A DNA stretch of 64,000 bases from Phycisphaerae bacterium (GTDB lineage: Bacteria > Planctomycetota > Phycisphaerae > Sedimentisphaerales > Anaerobacaceae). This document shows, piece after piece, positions 9,578 through 17,926 of this stretch. Location: contig JAGOLX010000023.1 of the NCBI GenBank assembly GCA_017993835.1, forward strand, positions 1 to 64,000, given 5' to 3'. Numbering within the stretch: the first letter of the stretch is position 1; each line of letters starts with the position of its first letter. A program made the position numbers and the translations under genes. A model generated the notes under the pieces. That model ran no database searches. It was not told where the DNA came from and saw only the letters and a program-made list of their open reading frames with translations.

Positions 9578-9871
9578 TTACCAATCCTTGCCCTCATCCT
9601 CGTCGAAATCCTCGTCCTCGTCTTCGTACTCCTCTTCCTCCTCGTCGTCCTCGTCTTCGTCCTCATCCTCATCGATGTCGTCGTCGTCGAAATCGTCGTC
9701 CTCTTCCTCGTCTTCGTCCTCGAGCTCCTCCTCTTCTTCTTCATAGTCGAGCACTTCTTCGATCGGCTCGCACGTGCAGTTGCTGGGTTTCTCGCCGCAG
9801 CTCGAGCAGACACCGTCCTCTACGGGCGCGCCGCACGTGTTACAAGGGCTGCATCCACATGAATCACACAT
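9578..9871 (-). CDS. Small protein: N-terminal CxxC cluster plus polyacidic tail
   Basis: The protein has 97 residues. Its ATG at 9869-9871 follows GAGGTG with an 8-nt spacer; the frame runs further upstream without ribosome-site support. The first 37 residues contain eight cysteines in CxxC-type pairs (MCDSCGCSPCNTCG, CSSCG, CTC), suggesting zinc ribbons. From about residue 44 to the end the sequence is nearly all Asp and Glu with a few Tyr and Phe. No transmembrane or signal segment is present. A metal-binding or nucleic-acid-mimicking role is possible, but no function can be assigned. Confidence 0.7.
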   Translation of the reverse strand: MCDSCGCSPCNTCGAPVEDGVCSSCGEKPSNCTCEPIEEVLDYEEEEEELEDEDEEEDDDFDDDDIDEDEDEDEDDEEEEEYEDEDEDFDEDEGKDW

Positions 9872-9964
9872 TCGCTTACCACCTCGTTTTTCCGAATGGA
9901 TTCTCCGAATCACACGGGCCCACGCCGAGCCCGCCCATAAAATGTCGGAATTATCGTATGCTCG

Positions 9965-9994
9965 ACTGTACGAAAAGCAATACCCTTTGTGCAA
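9965..9994 (-). promoter_or_regulatory. Candidate promoter for the acidic Cys-rich protein
   Basis: Minus strand: TTGCAC (9989-9994), an 18-base spacer and TACAGT (9965-9970). This is about 95 bases upstream of the start codon. Confidence 0.4.
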
Positions 9995-10126
9995 ATTTTT
10001 TCGCGTGGTTTTTCGGGGTTCCGGCGTGCCTCCGTCACCCTCCGTTTCTCGCAGATCGCCCGCCTGGATCGGGTCGCCGGCGGGTCGCCGATTCTGATCC
10101 CGTCAGCCCGGTGGATGCCGTCCAAC

Positions 10127-10753
10127 TCAGTCGAGCAGGTCGCCTAGAACCAGGACCGCCTCCTGGCGCACAGTCATCAGTTGGCGGAGGTCTTGGCGCG
10201 CCTTGGCGAGGTCCTGACGGGCTTTCTCCTTCGCGGTCCGCAACGCGGTCAATGCCCCCTTGATCTGTTCGGGCAGGGCATCCTGATTGGCCAGGAGCTG
10301 CCGGAGTTCGCTCTTCTTCTGTTCGACAGGCGCCATCGGCCGGGCATCCCCTCGCCCAAACTGCTGCGCAGGGTGCACCAGGTCGTAGACCGCCTCCAAT
10401 CGCGGCCTGATGACCGCCCACTCCGGGTCAGAAACGCCCAATTGCCCCTGGAAGTCCGCGATGGCCCGGCTGCGTTCCCAGGCACTGCGTTCCTCCATGA
10501 TCTTCGTCCGCTCCTCCGGGCTGCCTGCGTTTCGCAGCCGCTCGAAGAACGCCCGTGACTGGTCCATCCGCTCCTGCATGTCCTGGGGCATCCCTGCACG
10601 TCCGGCGTCCCTCCCTTCCTCCCGCCCGCAAACCGAGCCGGACAATAACCCCAGGATCGCCAAGCTGGAAGAACTCATCGCGACCCGCCGGGAGATCACA
10701 GGGTCAGGTTGTCTCGTGGGCCTGTCAGTTGTCTTGCAGGTCTGTGTCCTCAT
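10127..10753 (-). CDS. Exported helical protein of unknown function
   Basis: The protein has 208 residues if started at the ATG at 10751-10753 (GGGAG 8 nt upstream). That start overlaps the end of the upstream gene. A later ATG at 10676-10678 would give MSSSSLAILGLLSGSVCG, a short export signal, as the N-terminus. With the longer start, an Arg-Arg pair (ISRRVAMSS) precedes the hydrophobic stretch, reminiscent of a Tat signal. The mature part is charged and helical (RTAKEKARQDLAKARQDLR), recalling periplasmic Spy/CpxP-like metal-stress proteins, but no LTxxQ signature is visible. Probably co-transcribed with the preceding gene. Function unknown. Confidence 0.6.
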   Translation of the reverse strand: MRTQTCKTTDRPTRQPDPVISRRVAMSSSSLAILGLLSGSVCGREEGRDAGRAGMPQDMQERMDQSRAFFERLRNAGSPEERTKIMEERSAWERSRAIADFQGQLGVSDPEWAVIRPRLEAVYDLVHPAQQFGRGDARPMAPVEQKKSELRQLLANQDALPEQIKGALTALRTAKEKARQDLAKARQDLRQLMTVRQEAVLVLGDLLD

Positions 10754-12500
10754 TCTCTTGACTCCCATTTGCCCCAATGGCCTGCTCTATTGCATCCAAT
10801 CGTTTCTTGAGAGACCGATGCTCTCGCGACGGCTTGCCTACCGTCGCGTATGCCTGCTGAGCCGCAGCCAGACTCGCTTTCGCATGGGCCAGGAGCCGCT
10901 TCTCGTCGGCGTCGATCAATGCCCATCGGACCTGTGCGATGTCCAACTCGCGATCGATCATATGATCGGGGTCGGCCGCCATCTGGTAGATGCCTGACAG
11001 CGCGATGGCGTGATATGCCTGCGCGTCGAATCGCCGGTCCGCGGGCATCGCAGGACTTGCCAGGACCTTCTCCATGAGCTTCAGTGTGGTCCAGAATCGT
11101 TTGGTCGCGAGATTCGCGGAGGCAAAGTCCAGCAGGGAGTTGGGATCGTTCTCTGAAAAAGCCGCGTCCAACCACAGCGGCAGGAGTCTGTCCGCGGCAC
11201 GGAACTGGGCCCATCGTATGGTTGTCTCAATCACGTTCTGCCCGCCAAAGAGGATCATTCGGTCGAGACTACTCGCTGACAACAGGCAGATGTATTCGCG
11301 GAAATCCTTCTCCAGTGACGGCGTATCGTCCAGCATCCAGTGCAGTTGCATCAGCAGATTGACCCGCTTCAGTCGTTCGCCCAGTGTGGCGTCCGCGCCG
11401 AGCGATTCCGCGAAATGCTCGCACAGTCCTTGCATCGCGTTTGCATCCGCAGACGAGAGGTCGCTTGGAGGTCTCATCCAGTACTTCAGGAAAAAACCAC
11501 GGCAGACTGTATCGTACGAGTCGAAGCCACCGAATCGCAGTGCAGTGGTTCTGATCTGCTCTGCAGTCCCTGGGCAGTCCCTGTAGTTGTACAGTCGAGC
11601 CGAGCGCAGAACCTGTTTGTCAGCTCCCGAGAGCACCGTGATCTGTTCAGGGAGCGATATGATGTGTGAAACAACTTTGACGGGTGCGTAATCAACAATC
11701 CACTGACGCCCGCCTTTATCTTGCACTGTCTTGAGTTCAGAGTAGCGACGTGTTTCGCCCCCGATGGTGATTGCGGGACCTCCGTTACTGAAGGCAACCG
11801 TGATCGGCCGTTCAGGCAGGACCACACGCTGTCTCCACAGCAGTCTTGCATTCGCGCTGTCTGCGTATTCAGATTCTACGTTTTTGAACAGGTCGAGGGT
11901 TTCTTGTTCGGCAAAACGAAGGTCGGACAAGGCGTAGCTGTTGAACCGGTGCATGAAAGGACCGCGAGCCCCGACGGGCTTGGCAAATACACCATTATAT
12001 ATCTGTTGAATCTGATGACTGATCTCAAACTGGTTTGGATCGCTGACAATGAACAACGTTGAGGGATAGACGGGATAGTTGAAGCTACCTGCATGGGGTT
12101 CCGCCCACACGACACTCAAACGGTAGTAGTCCGCTGATACCCAGTATCGCGCGAAGAGTACCACATGCGTCCGACAAAGGGGGGCGTTCAACTCGATGGA
12201 AGCGTCTGAGCACTCCTTGACGCCCTTGTCATCCAGCAGTGCCTTCTGCATGAACTGCGCCGGGACAAGCAGGAAATCCACATTCTCTTTCATTTCCAGA
12301 GAAGGTGCAAACATCTCTGTGACCGCGCCGGTTGCCATTCTGAGGGCTGCGTCGTAGGTTTGAGCCTTTACGTTGCTACCTGGGCTCATTGTCGGCATGG
12401 TTGCCCTGATCTCCTGACCGCAGAGCGGCTTCAGAGTCATGGTACAGATTAACAACAGAATCGTGATCAGGATAGGATGGCGCAACCCGTTCATCTGCAT
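10725..12500 (-). CDS. Secreted protein of unknown function
   Basis: The protein has 591 residues. The N-terminus (residues about 7-28, ILITILLLICTMTLKPLCG) is a signal peptide. No family was recognised. The middle has mixed beta structure (PITVAFSNGGPAITIGGETR) and the C-terminal third is helical, TPR-like in texture (residues about 440-560, with ALSGIYQMAADPDHMIDREL). Several scattered cysteines are consistent with a periplasmic or extracellular location. The ribosome-binding site is weak and a second ATG two codons downstream is equally possible. The downstream exported-protein gene overlaps it or follows closely. Confidence 0.65.
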   Translation of the reverse strand: MQMNGLRHPILITILLLICTMTLKPLCGQEIRATMPTMSPGSNVKAQTYDAALRMATGAVTEMFAPSLEMKENVDFLLVPAQFMQKALLDDKGVKECSDASIELNAPLCRTHVVLFARYWVSADYYRLSVVWAEPHAGSFNYPVYPSTLFIVSDPNQFEISHQIQQIYNGVFAKPVGARGPFMHRFNSYALSDLRFAEQETLDLFKNVESEYADSANARLLWRQRVVLPERPITVAFSNGGPAITIGGETRRYSELKTVQDKGGRQWIVDYAPVKVVSHIISLPEQITVLSGADKQVLRSARLYNYRDCPGTAEQIRTTALRFGGFDSYDTVCRGFFLKYWMRPPSDLSSADANAMQGLCEHFAESLGADATLGERLKRVNLLMQLHWMLDDTPSLEKDFREYICLLSASSLDRMILFGGQNVIETTIRWAQFRAADRLLPLWLDAAFSENDPNSLLDFASANLATKRFWTTLKLMEKVLASPAMPADRRFDAQAYHAIALSGIYQMAADPDHMIDRELDIAQVRWALIDADEKRLLAHAKASLAAAQQAYATVGKPSREHRSLKKRLDAIEQAIGANGSQENEDTDLQDN

Positions 12501-12553
12501 TCTCGCGTCGAGCAGCTCAACACCTGCCTACACTCCTAATGTGGAACAAACTT

Positions 12554-12585
12554 GGAACACCCGGCACCACAGTGCCGGGTGTTCC
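12554..12585 (-). terminator. Perfect 14-bp hairpin, probable terminator
   Basis: GGAACACCCGGCAC (12554-12567) and its exact complement (12572-12585) enclose a 4-base loop. It lies 122 bases downstream of the secreted low-complexity gene. The minus-strand sequence beyond it (AAGTTTGTT) is only a weak U-tract. Confidence 0.55.
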
Positions 12586-12707
12586 GTGCTGACGTCCTGG
12601 TATCGCACTGTCATCCGTTCGCTCATACATGCCATTCCATTGCTCTTCGACGTGTCCGCCGACTACGCGGCTATGTGCTGTGCTGCTTTGGACAAGTGCC
12701 TCCATCA

Positions 12708-13520
12708 TCAGTAGAGGACAGCGAAGAGGTAGATTTGCGCTTGTGCTGAAGTGTGCGCGTTTGCAAATGCCTCTGATTCACAGGGTCCTGCACCCGCGCC
12801 GGAGTAGTCACTGCACACGACCCCACCATTATAGTAAACATAGGATGTACCACTGGGGATATTGGCAGTACTGCCGAAATTGGCCTGCCACTCAGCGGAG
12901 CAGTCGTAGTAACCACTTCCGCCCCATGGTTCCTCTTCATAGATGGCATAGCCTGTCTGCCCATTATCGTCCGGCGTGCCGTATGCTTCTGCATCCGCGC
13001 TGGCCCAATCCCAATCTTCGACATATCCAAATACACTGCCATATCCATACGCACCAGCCTCTTGCGAACCGGTTCCAGCCCCGTAGCAGTCGGCACTGGC
13101 CACGCTCAGGGCTCCGCCGTCGGTCGATGGGTCTGAATGTCCATAGCAACTGGCGAAGCCTACCCCGTCGGAGACCCATTCCAGCGTAGCACCCGGTGCT
13201 GTGCCGGGAGGGCCATCCCACTCCCACGATTTCTGCCAGCCAGCCACAGCCGATGACGAAGCAACTGCGCTGTCGGCGTGGATAGCGGCCGTGTATGTGC
13301 TCACTGATGCTGCACAGTAGCCACAACTTTGGGCTACAGCGGATGCGTCTGCCTCCGAGATGTGCGTAGATGTGTGGCTGGTTGCAGTCTTGTCGGTGTC
13401 GTCGGGGGTATATGGGCCGCTCACAGCATATTGATAGGCACTTACATTCTTGATAGCCCCCACCGCCAGCAGGAGCGAGCCTGCGAAGACGGGGGCAAAC
13501 CACATAGATTTGGAGTGCAT
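12708..13520 (-). CDS. Secreted Ala/Ser/Gly/Tyr-rich protein of unknown function
   Basis: The protein has 270 residues. A run of purine-rich Shine-Dalgarno-like sequence (AAGGAAGGAAG) precedes the ATG. The signal peptide covers residues 1-28 (FAGSLLLAVGAIKNVSA/YQ). The mature protein is low in Lys and Arg, rich in Ala, Ser, Gly, Tyr and Asp, and contains about nine cysteines, suggesting a disulfide-stabilised extracellular protein. No domain was recognised. It is followed by a perfect hairpin and appears to be monocistronic. Confidence 0.65.
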   Translation of the reverse strand: MHSKSMWFAPVFAGSLLLAVGAIKNVSAYQYAVSGPYTPDDTDKTATSHTSTHISEADASAVAQSCGYCAASVSTYTAAIHADSAVASSSAVAGWQKSWEWDGPPGTAPGATLEWVSDGVGFASCYGHSDPSTDGGALSVASADCYGAGTGSQEAGAYGYGSVFGYVEDWDWASADAEAYGTPDDNGQTGYAIYEEEPWGGSGYYDCSAEWQANFGSTANIPSGTSYVYYNGGVVCSDYSGAGAGPCESEAFANAHTSAQAQIYLFAVLY

Positions 13521-13591
13521 ACTATCTTCCTTCCTTGTCCTTGAGTCCTGTTGTCTGAAGATCTTGTCTCGTCGCCAAACACACGCGGCGC

Positions 13592-13612
13592 TCAGGGTCC
13601 CATGGCCATCAT
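13592..13612 (-). other. Six-codon mini-ORF behind a near-perfect Shine-Dalgarno
   Basis: Minus strand: AAGGAGGTGAC ends one base before ATG ATG GCC ATG GGA CCC TGA. The mini-ORF lies about 70 bases upstream of the secreted Ala/Ser-rich gene. It could be a leader peptide, the remnant of a lost gene start, or chance. Confidence 0.35.
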
Positions 13613-13745
13613 TGTCACCTCCTTTCTACCACATAATGAGCATGCCTGCTGCACATACGCCGATGCCGTATTGTCTGAGACGATGAATCAGGGGCACTGC
13701 AGTAACAATGTGATCCGTCCACGGAGACCGTCTCGCCCCTCTGCG

Positions 13746-14300
13746 TCAGAGACCGCGTCCACCAGAGCCCACGTTCTGCCAATCCACTCTCTCTATCCCA
13801 TTGTGGACAATCGTCAGTTCCTCTGTCGCGCCATTGACGATCAGGCGGGAGACCCAGCCGTCTCGAAAATCCCACTGTGCTACTGGCTCGGACGTATCCG
13901 CGCGATACATGATGATGGTGCCATCCCGAACTGCCTGCTCCATGTTTCCGTCTTCCATCGCCTTTCGCCACGACCACATCTCCTTGCCACTTGGCCCGGT
14001 CCGCCTAAGCGTGATCGTGTGCCATTCTAAGGCGCCCGGGACACCACGCTTGACGGTGATCGCATCCGTCTGATCGGTGGTTTCCTCCACCTCGTTGCTC
14101 GACCCCAATCCGAGACACTCATTGTAGTCGGCCACCTTGTCGCCATAAAGCTCAAGGACAAAGGTGAATTCGGAGGACTCAGACGAACCCAATGTGACGT
14201 TGTCTTGCTGCCCCCAAAGGCGGGTATCACGGACCAGGCACATCGAAAGCAAGACCACACACAGAAGGATTGTAGAAGGCCAGGAATATGCGCGTTTCAT
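13746..14300 (-). CDS. Signal-peptide-bearing phage tail-tube-like (gp19/TIGR02241-like) protein
   Basis: The protein has 184 residues from the ATG at 14298-14300 (GGGAG 8 nt upstream). The N-terminus MKRAYSWPSTILLCVVLLSM is a signal peptide or membrane anchor. The rest follows the pattern of T4 gp19-like tail-tube proteins (the conserved phage tail region family): FTFVLELYGDKVADYNECLG, an ITVKRGVPGALEWHTITLRR block, GKEMWSWRKA, EPVAQWDFRDGWVSR, ELTIVHNGIERV. These proteins normally assemble the inner tube of contractile tails, but no sheath, baseplate or other phage gene is nearby. A tail-tube fold with an export signal is unusual. Function unknown. Confidence 0.7.
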   Translation of the reverse strand: MKRAYSWPSTILLCVVLLSMCLVRDTRLWGQQDNVTLGSSESSEFTFVLELYGDKVADYNECLGLGSSNEVEETTDQTDAITVKRGVPGALEWHTITLRRTGPSGKEMWSWRKAMEDGNMEQAVRDGTIIMYRADTSEPVAQWDFRDGWVSRLIVNGATEELTIVHNGIERVDWQNVGSGGRGL

Positions 14301-14380
14301 TCTCGAATCTCCCATTCAAAGGTATCCTTTTCTACCGCATCTCACCCCAATCACGAATCGGGAGGGTTGTGTCACAATGC

Positions 14381-15328
14381 TCAGTAGTCCTTGAATCCCT
14401 GCATCCACTTGGGCCAGTCCTCGGGCTGGACGTTGCCGGCTTTGGTCCAGGGTCCGGCCGTATTCCAGTACAGGCGCCATTTCAACGTCCAGAGCTCTTT
14501 GAGCCCGATGGAGCGAACGGACCAATCGAAGAACAGACCGTTCATGCAGCCCTGATGGCGATTGATAATGAGCCCTCCGGAGGCCCCCGAAGGCTCTTCC
14601 TTCGGAGGAGGTGATCTCTCGCTTCCCAGTGACGAGCTCGGCGCGACGCAGTCGAAGAGCAACGGGATCGTGTCACGCGCCCTGAGAGAGAACACGTGCA
14701 GATCCGATGCGTAGATCTCGCTGGGATGCGGACTCTCGAAAAAGGGGCTGAAGACCTTGTCATTCAAACCATAGCTCATGCGGAACATTGGCTGAGGCTC
14801 GGTGATCTCCCAAGGGGAGAAGTTCAAGCCATATACTCCCTTCAACCAGACCCTGCCAGTCGATCCTGAAGTACCGCCGAAAGTGCCCGGTCCACTTCCC
14901 CTGGTTGCCATTGGACAGAGGGCAATGCCCTCAGTCCGCACGCTGTGATATCGCCCGGACGTATTGGGGTCCACATCGTTCCCGATGTGGATGCCCCTGA
15001 GAAGGGATAGAGCGCAATCGAGCCCATTGTCGCCATTTCGTTGAAAACAGCCTTCGTGTTCCTCCGTGTACAGGGCAAAGACCCTCCCCCACTGCTTGAG
15101 GTGAGCGCGACAGACCACCGACTTGGCTTGCTTGCGGACCCGGCCCAGCACCGGAAGCAGGATCGCCATCAGCACCGCGATCACCGCGATCACCACGAGC
15201 AGTTCGACAAGGGTGAAGCCCTTGTGATTGATGAAGGATGATGGACAATGGATGATCGACACGGCGTGCCGCCTTGGCGGATACCTGCTCGCCCTCCGAA
15301 TCCCTCTTTGCCTCTCGTCGCAGCCCAC
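14381..15328 (-). CDS. H-X9-DG-type prepilin-like protein (type II secretion/pseudopilin family)
   Basis: The protein has 315 residues from a GTG at 15326-15328, chosen because AAAGGAG lies 8 nt upstream. A later GTG at 15262 would shorten the leader. The prepilin signature HKG/FTLVELLVVIAVIAVLMAILLP gives a peptidase cleavage site after Gly and a single N-terminal helix. Near the C-terminus RHQGCMNGLFFDW matches the spacing of the H-X9-DG motif of planctomycete prepilin-like proteins, with DG replaced by DW. Its leader is long (about 44 residues) and repeat-like. It lies downstream of the secretion operon, in the same direction, with a 318-bp gap and its own candidate promoter. Confidence 0.75.
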   Translation of the reverse strand: MGCDERQRGIRRASRYPPRRHAVSIIHCPSSFINHKGFTLVELLVVIAVIAVLMAILLPVLGRVRKQAKSVVCRAHLKQWGRVFALYTEEHEGCFQRNGDNGLDCALSLLRGIHIGNDVDPNTSGRYHSVRTEGIALCPMATRGSGPGTFGGTSGSTGRVWLKGVYGLNFSPWEITEPQPMFRMSYGLNDKVFSPFFESPHPSEIYASDLHVFSLRARDTIPLLFDCVAPSSSLGSERSPPPKEEPSGASGGLIINRHQGCMNGLFFDWSVRSIGLKELWTLKWRLYWNTAGPWTKAGNVQPEDWPKWMQGFKDY

Positions 15329-15441
15329 CGCGTTCGCTCCTTTCTCCCGAAAGAGCGCCACTGCACTCGCCCGAACGACCCCTTGCTCGCCACTGTAACG
15401 TCGAAATCGCTTCAATTAACCAAAGGCGCCAGTCTCGGCTC

Positions 15442-15467
15442 GCCCACACATCTGCTATTGTGTGGGC
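15442..15467. promoter_or_regulatory. 9-bp perfect inverted repeat, possible operator
   Basis: GCCCACACA (15442-15450) and TGTGTGGGC (15459-15467) with an 8-base spacer. It covers the predicted -10 region and start site of the candidate promoter for the prepilin-like gene. This position suits a repressor operator or an initially transcribed hairpin. Confidence 0.4.
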
Positions 15468-15486
15468 CCCACCTCGTATATGTCAA
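15457..15486 (-). promoter_or_regulatory. Candidate promoter upstream of the prepilin-like gene
   Basis: Minus strand: consensus -35 TTGACA (15481-15486), an 18-base spacer, then CACAAT (15457-15462). The -35 is perfect and the -10 weak. It overlaps the palindrome at 15442-15467. Confidence 0.4.
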
Positions 15487-15646
15487 CATGATTCTGCGGA
15501 GCATTCCACAGTGCTCTGCGGTGTGGGAATGCCGGCGGGTCCGTGTGATAGGACGGGCTACATTTGCGTCCGGCGGGCGGATGTTTCGCTTCGTTCGGCG
15601 TGATGACTCGGGTGCGGTTGGCGGAGACTCGGGTCGCCCGCGAGCG

Positions 15647-16198
15647 TCAGGGTGCTTGCGCGACCTGCGCGGAGGGACTGGCCATACGGGGATTGTGGAT
15701 GGCGATGGTGCAATCGAGCAGGGCATCGTTCGTGGCGTCCTTGCGAATGTGCAGGCTGCCGACCCAGATCGCCGCATCGGCGGTCTCGACCGCGGTCAAG
15801 AAGGCAATGAGCTGCTTGGGTGTGATGTCCTGCATTTCGAGGGTGACGACGGTTTCCGCGTAGTCCGGCTGGGGCTGCAAGACGTCCTGCCGCTTCGTCG
15901 TGTGGCCCGCCAGCTTGTGACGCGCGATCATCGACTCCAGAAAGGACAACAACTGGAAGCCCGGGTCCTGCGACGCCATCTTGGCCCGCAGGTCCTTGAA
16001 CTGGTTCTCCAGGGCGACGTACTCGATCACCTTTGCCTGAATATCTCGCACCTGCGTCTGTTTCTCGGGCAGGATGCGTTCCAGCGTTCGAATGCGTTCC
16101 TGCGTCGGCTGGATGGCGAAGGCCCAGGTGCCCCACACTCCGACCGTCACGGCCAAACCAACGGCGAGCTGTCTCTCTCTGCGGTTCATTCGGATCAT
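15647..16198 (-). CDS. gspM: Type II secretion GspM/PilO-like inner-membrane protein
   Basis: The protein has 183 residues. Its ATG overlaps the stop of the preceding gene as ATGA, implying translational coupling. A short cytoplasmic N-terminus (MIRMNRRERQ) is followed by one transmembrane helix (residues about 11-30), a coiled coil (about 32-75, ERIRTLERILPEKQTQVRDI) and a periplasmic ferredoxin-like domain. That is the PilO/GspM layout. It would pair with the GspL-like protein to form the assembly platform under the pseudopilus. It is the last gene of the operon. Confidence 0.8.
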   Translation of the reverse strand: MIRMNRRERQLAVGLAVTVGVWGTWAFAIQPTQERIRTLERILPEKQTQVRDIQAKVIEYVALENQFKDLRAKMASQDPGFQLLSFLESMIARHKLAGHTTKRQDVLQPQPDYAETVVTLEMQDITPKQLIAFLTAVETADAAIWVGSLHIRKDATNDALLDCTIAIHNPRMASPSAQVAQAP

Positions 16199-17901
16199 GA
16201 TGCCTTCCTCTGGGCGGTGGACAGCGAGACGGTGAACCGCACCTTCTTGGATTGCGGGTCTTCCTCGGGTTTGGGGGCGCCCGACAGGCGCAGTCCCGGC
16301 GTCTTCTCCAGCAACTGCTGCCACGCGAAGAACGTCGCGAACGAATCGCACGTGCCCCTGATTCGGACGGAGTCCCCCGTGATCAGCGTGTCTTCGAGTT
16401 TGAGAGTGCCCTTGGTGGGCATCTGCTGACTCAGCAGGGACAGGACCTCCAGCGGCGCGGGCCGGCCCGGATTGAAACTGGCGAACATCTCGCCGTCCTG
16501 GCGGAGGGCGTCCAATCGCTGCTGGAGCTGGGCGGCGGGGTTCACGATGGTCTTCTCGTCGGGCGCCACACGCTGGAAGATCGCCACCTCCTGCTCCTTC
16601 AGGTTGGAGAGCCGTGATTCGAGAGACGAAAGCTGCACGAACAGGCCGACCGCCCAGAGGACGACGGCTGCCACCGCCAGGCCGCCGCAGATGGCCAGTT
16701 CTCTCCTGGGTTGCAGGGCCGGACGGGTCCGGGTCTGATAGGCCGCAAGGAAATCTGTGCTGTCTGAGGTCCGCGACTGGAGCGCTCGTCGTGCCAGTCC
16801 TTCCGCGACGCACAGGGAGAAGTCCGCCTCGATGGCCTGGGCCTTCTTGACGCCGGCGTACGGATCGATGGGGATCACCTGACTGTCGATCTTCTCCGGG
16901 ATCGCGCTAGCCAGCGACTCGGCCATCCGGTGCGAGGCGATCAGGAAGATCCGAAGGCCGGGCTCGGGGGCTTTGCCGGACAGACGTTGCCATGTGATCT
17001 CGATCTCCTGCGCGACGATGTCGGCCGTCTGGCGGGCCAGGGTGAGCAGGTCCTGGTTGTCGTCGGACAACATGGGAAGACTACGGACCAGCAGAATGCT
17101 CCCGTCCCGCATCACGGCCAGGCTGAGCGTGGATTCGTCCACGTACAACATGACCGCCAGGCCCTTGCTGGCCTGGGGGTGATTCGCCAGGATGGCGGCG
17201 CGCGCCGCCGTCGTCGGCGTGTCGATGCACGTCGGCCGGATGCCCGCCTCCGCGAGCACCGACAACTGCTCTCGGAGCGACTCGCAGGAGACCGCGGCTA
17301 CCAGCAGCACGTTCTTGCCCGCTTTGCCCGGCAGTACAGAACATACCCGAGAGAGGATGTCCTCTGCGGCAATCGGGAAGCAGTCCTTCAGGTGCGTGGT
17401 GTCGCCGGCTCGGATAGCCTCCACCTGCGACGGATCGGTCTCGACGTCCGCGAAGAAGAAGGTCTGGTGAGGCAGCGCGACCGCGACGTCTGCGTGCGGA
17501 TCGAATCCGTGCTCGTGGGTCAGCGAGTGGAGGACCTTCGCCTGCGAATCCGTGCTGCGCCGGGCCTGGATTCCAATTCCTTTCTCGACCTGGATTCCGT
17601 CCGGGGTGCGGGCGATTTGCACCGCATGCACGTGGAGACGTCCGATATCGATGCCGATGCACCTCCTGGGCGTTCTCTTGCTCCGGCCGATGTTCCAGCC
17701 GAGCTTCTGTGCGAGGGCCGTCAAACTCAGGTTCCTTATGGGCACAGGCCGCAGGTTCTTCAACGGAATCATCTCCTTGATCTTCCCCAGCCAGCCGGCG
17801 GTCCGCGTCCGCGCAGGCCGGCAGCCCGGTACGCGGGAGAAATCGCGAAGCAGCTTCTGCTTGTTCAATGCGGATCGAATGCCCATCTTGTCCAAGTCCA
17901 T
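16195..17901 (-). CDS. gspL: GspL-like protein: PilM-type ATPase fold fused to PilN-type membrane domain
   Basis: The protein has 568 residues from the ATG at 17899-17901, preceded by AGGAT. Residues about 75-400 form an actin/FtsA-like PilM domain (CIGIDIGRLHVHAVQIART; LAVMLYVDESTLSLAVMRDG). A transmembrane segment follows (about 430-455, LAICGGLAVAAVVLWAVGLFV), then a coiled coil (LSSLESRLSNLKEQEV) and a periplasmic ferredoxin-like PilN domain. In type IV pilus systems these are separate genes; their fusion is the hallmark of GspL. It links the secretion ATPase GspE to the membrane platform. The start lies 25 bp after gspK and the end overlaps gspM. Confidence 0.85.
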   Translation of the reverse strand: MDLDKMGIRSALNKQKLLRDFSRVPGCRPARTRTAGWLGKIKEMIPLKNLRPVPIRNLSLTALAQKLGWNIGRSKRTPRRCIGIDIGRLHVHAVQIARTPDGIQVEKGIGIQARRSTDSQAKVLHSLTHEHGFDPHADVAVALPHQTFFFADVETDPSQVEAIRAGDTTHLKDCFPIAAEDILSRVCSVLPGKAGKNVLLVAAVSCESLREQLSVLAEAGIRPTCIDTPTTAARAAILANHPQASKGLAVMLYVDESTLSLAVMRDGSILLVRSLPMLSDDNQDLLTLARQTADIVAQEIEITWQRLSGKAPEPGLRIFLIASHRMAESLASAIPEKIDSQVIPIDPYAGVKKAQAIEADFSLCVAEGLARRALQSRTSDSTDFLAAYQTRTRPALQPRRELAICGGLAVAAVVLWAVGLFVQLSSLESRLSNLKEQEVAIFQRVAPDEKTIVNPAAQLQQRLDALRQDGEMFASFNPGRPAPLEVLSLLSQQMPTKGTLKLEDTLITGDSVRIRGTCDSFATFFAWQQLLEKTPGLRLSGAPKPEEDPQSKKVRFTVSLSTAQRKAS

Positions 17902-17926
17902 TCCCGAGATCCTGTCGGCCAGGAGA

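Larger units (their letters stand above)
15329..15646 (-). other. Intergenic region with promoter and palindrome
   Basis: A 318-bp gap between the last secretion gene and the prepilin-like gene. It holds a TTGACA -35-like element, a 9-bp palindrome and the Shine-Dalgarno of the downstream gene. No other gene was seen. Confidence 0.6.

Noticed and set aside
9590-9750. Microsatellite or CRISPR-like array in the TCC/TCG-rich stretch
   Set aside because: The repeat is irregular and is explained by Asp/Glu codons of the acidic protein on the minus strand; there are no spacers.
13746-14300. A prophage region
   Set aside because: Only one tail-tube-like gene is present; no capsid, terminase, integrase or att-like repeats were seen.
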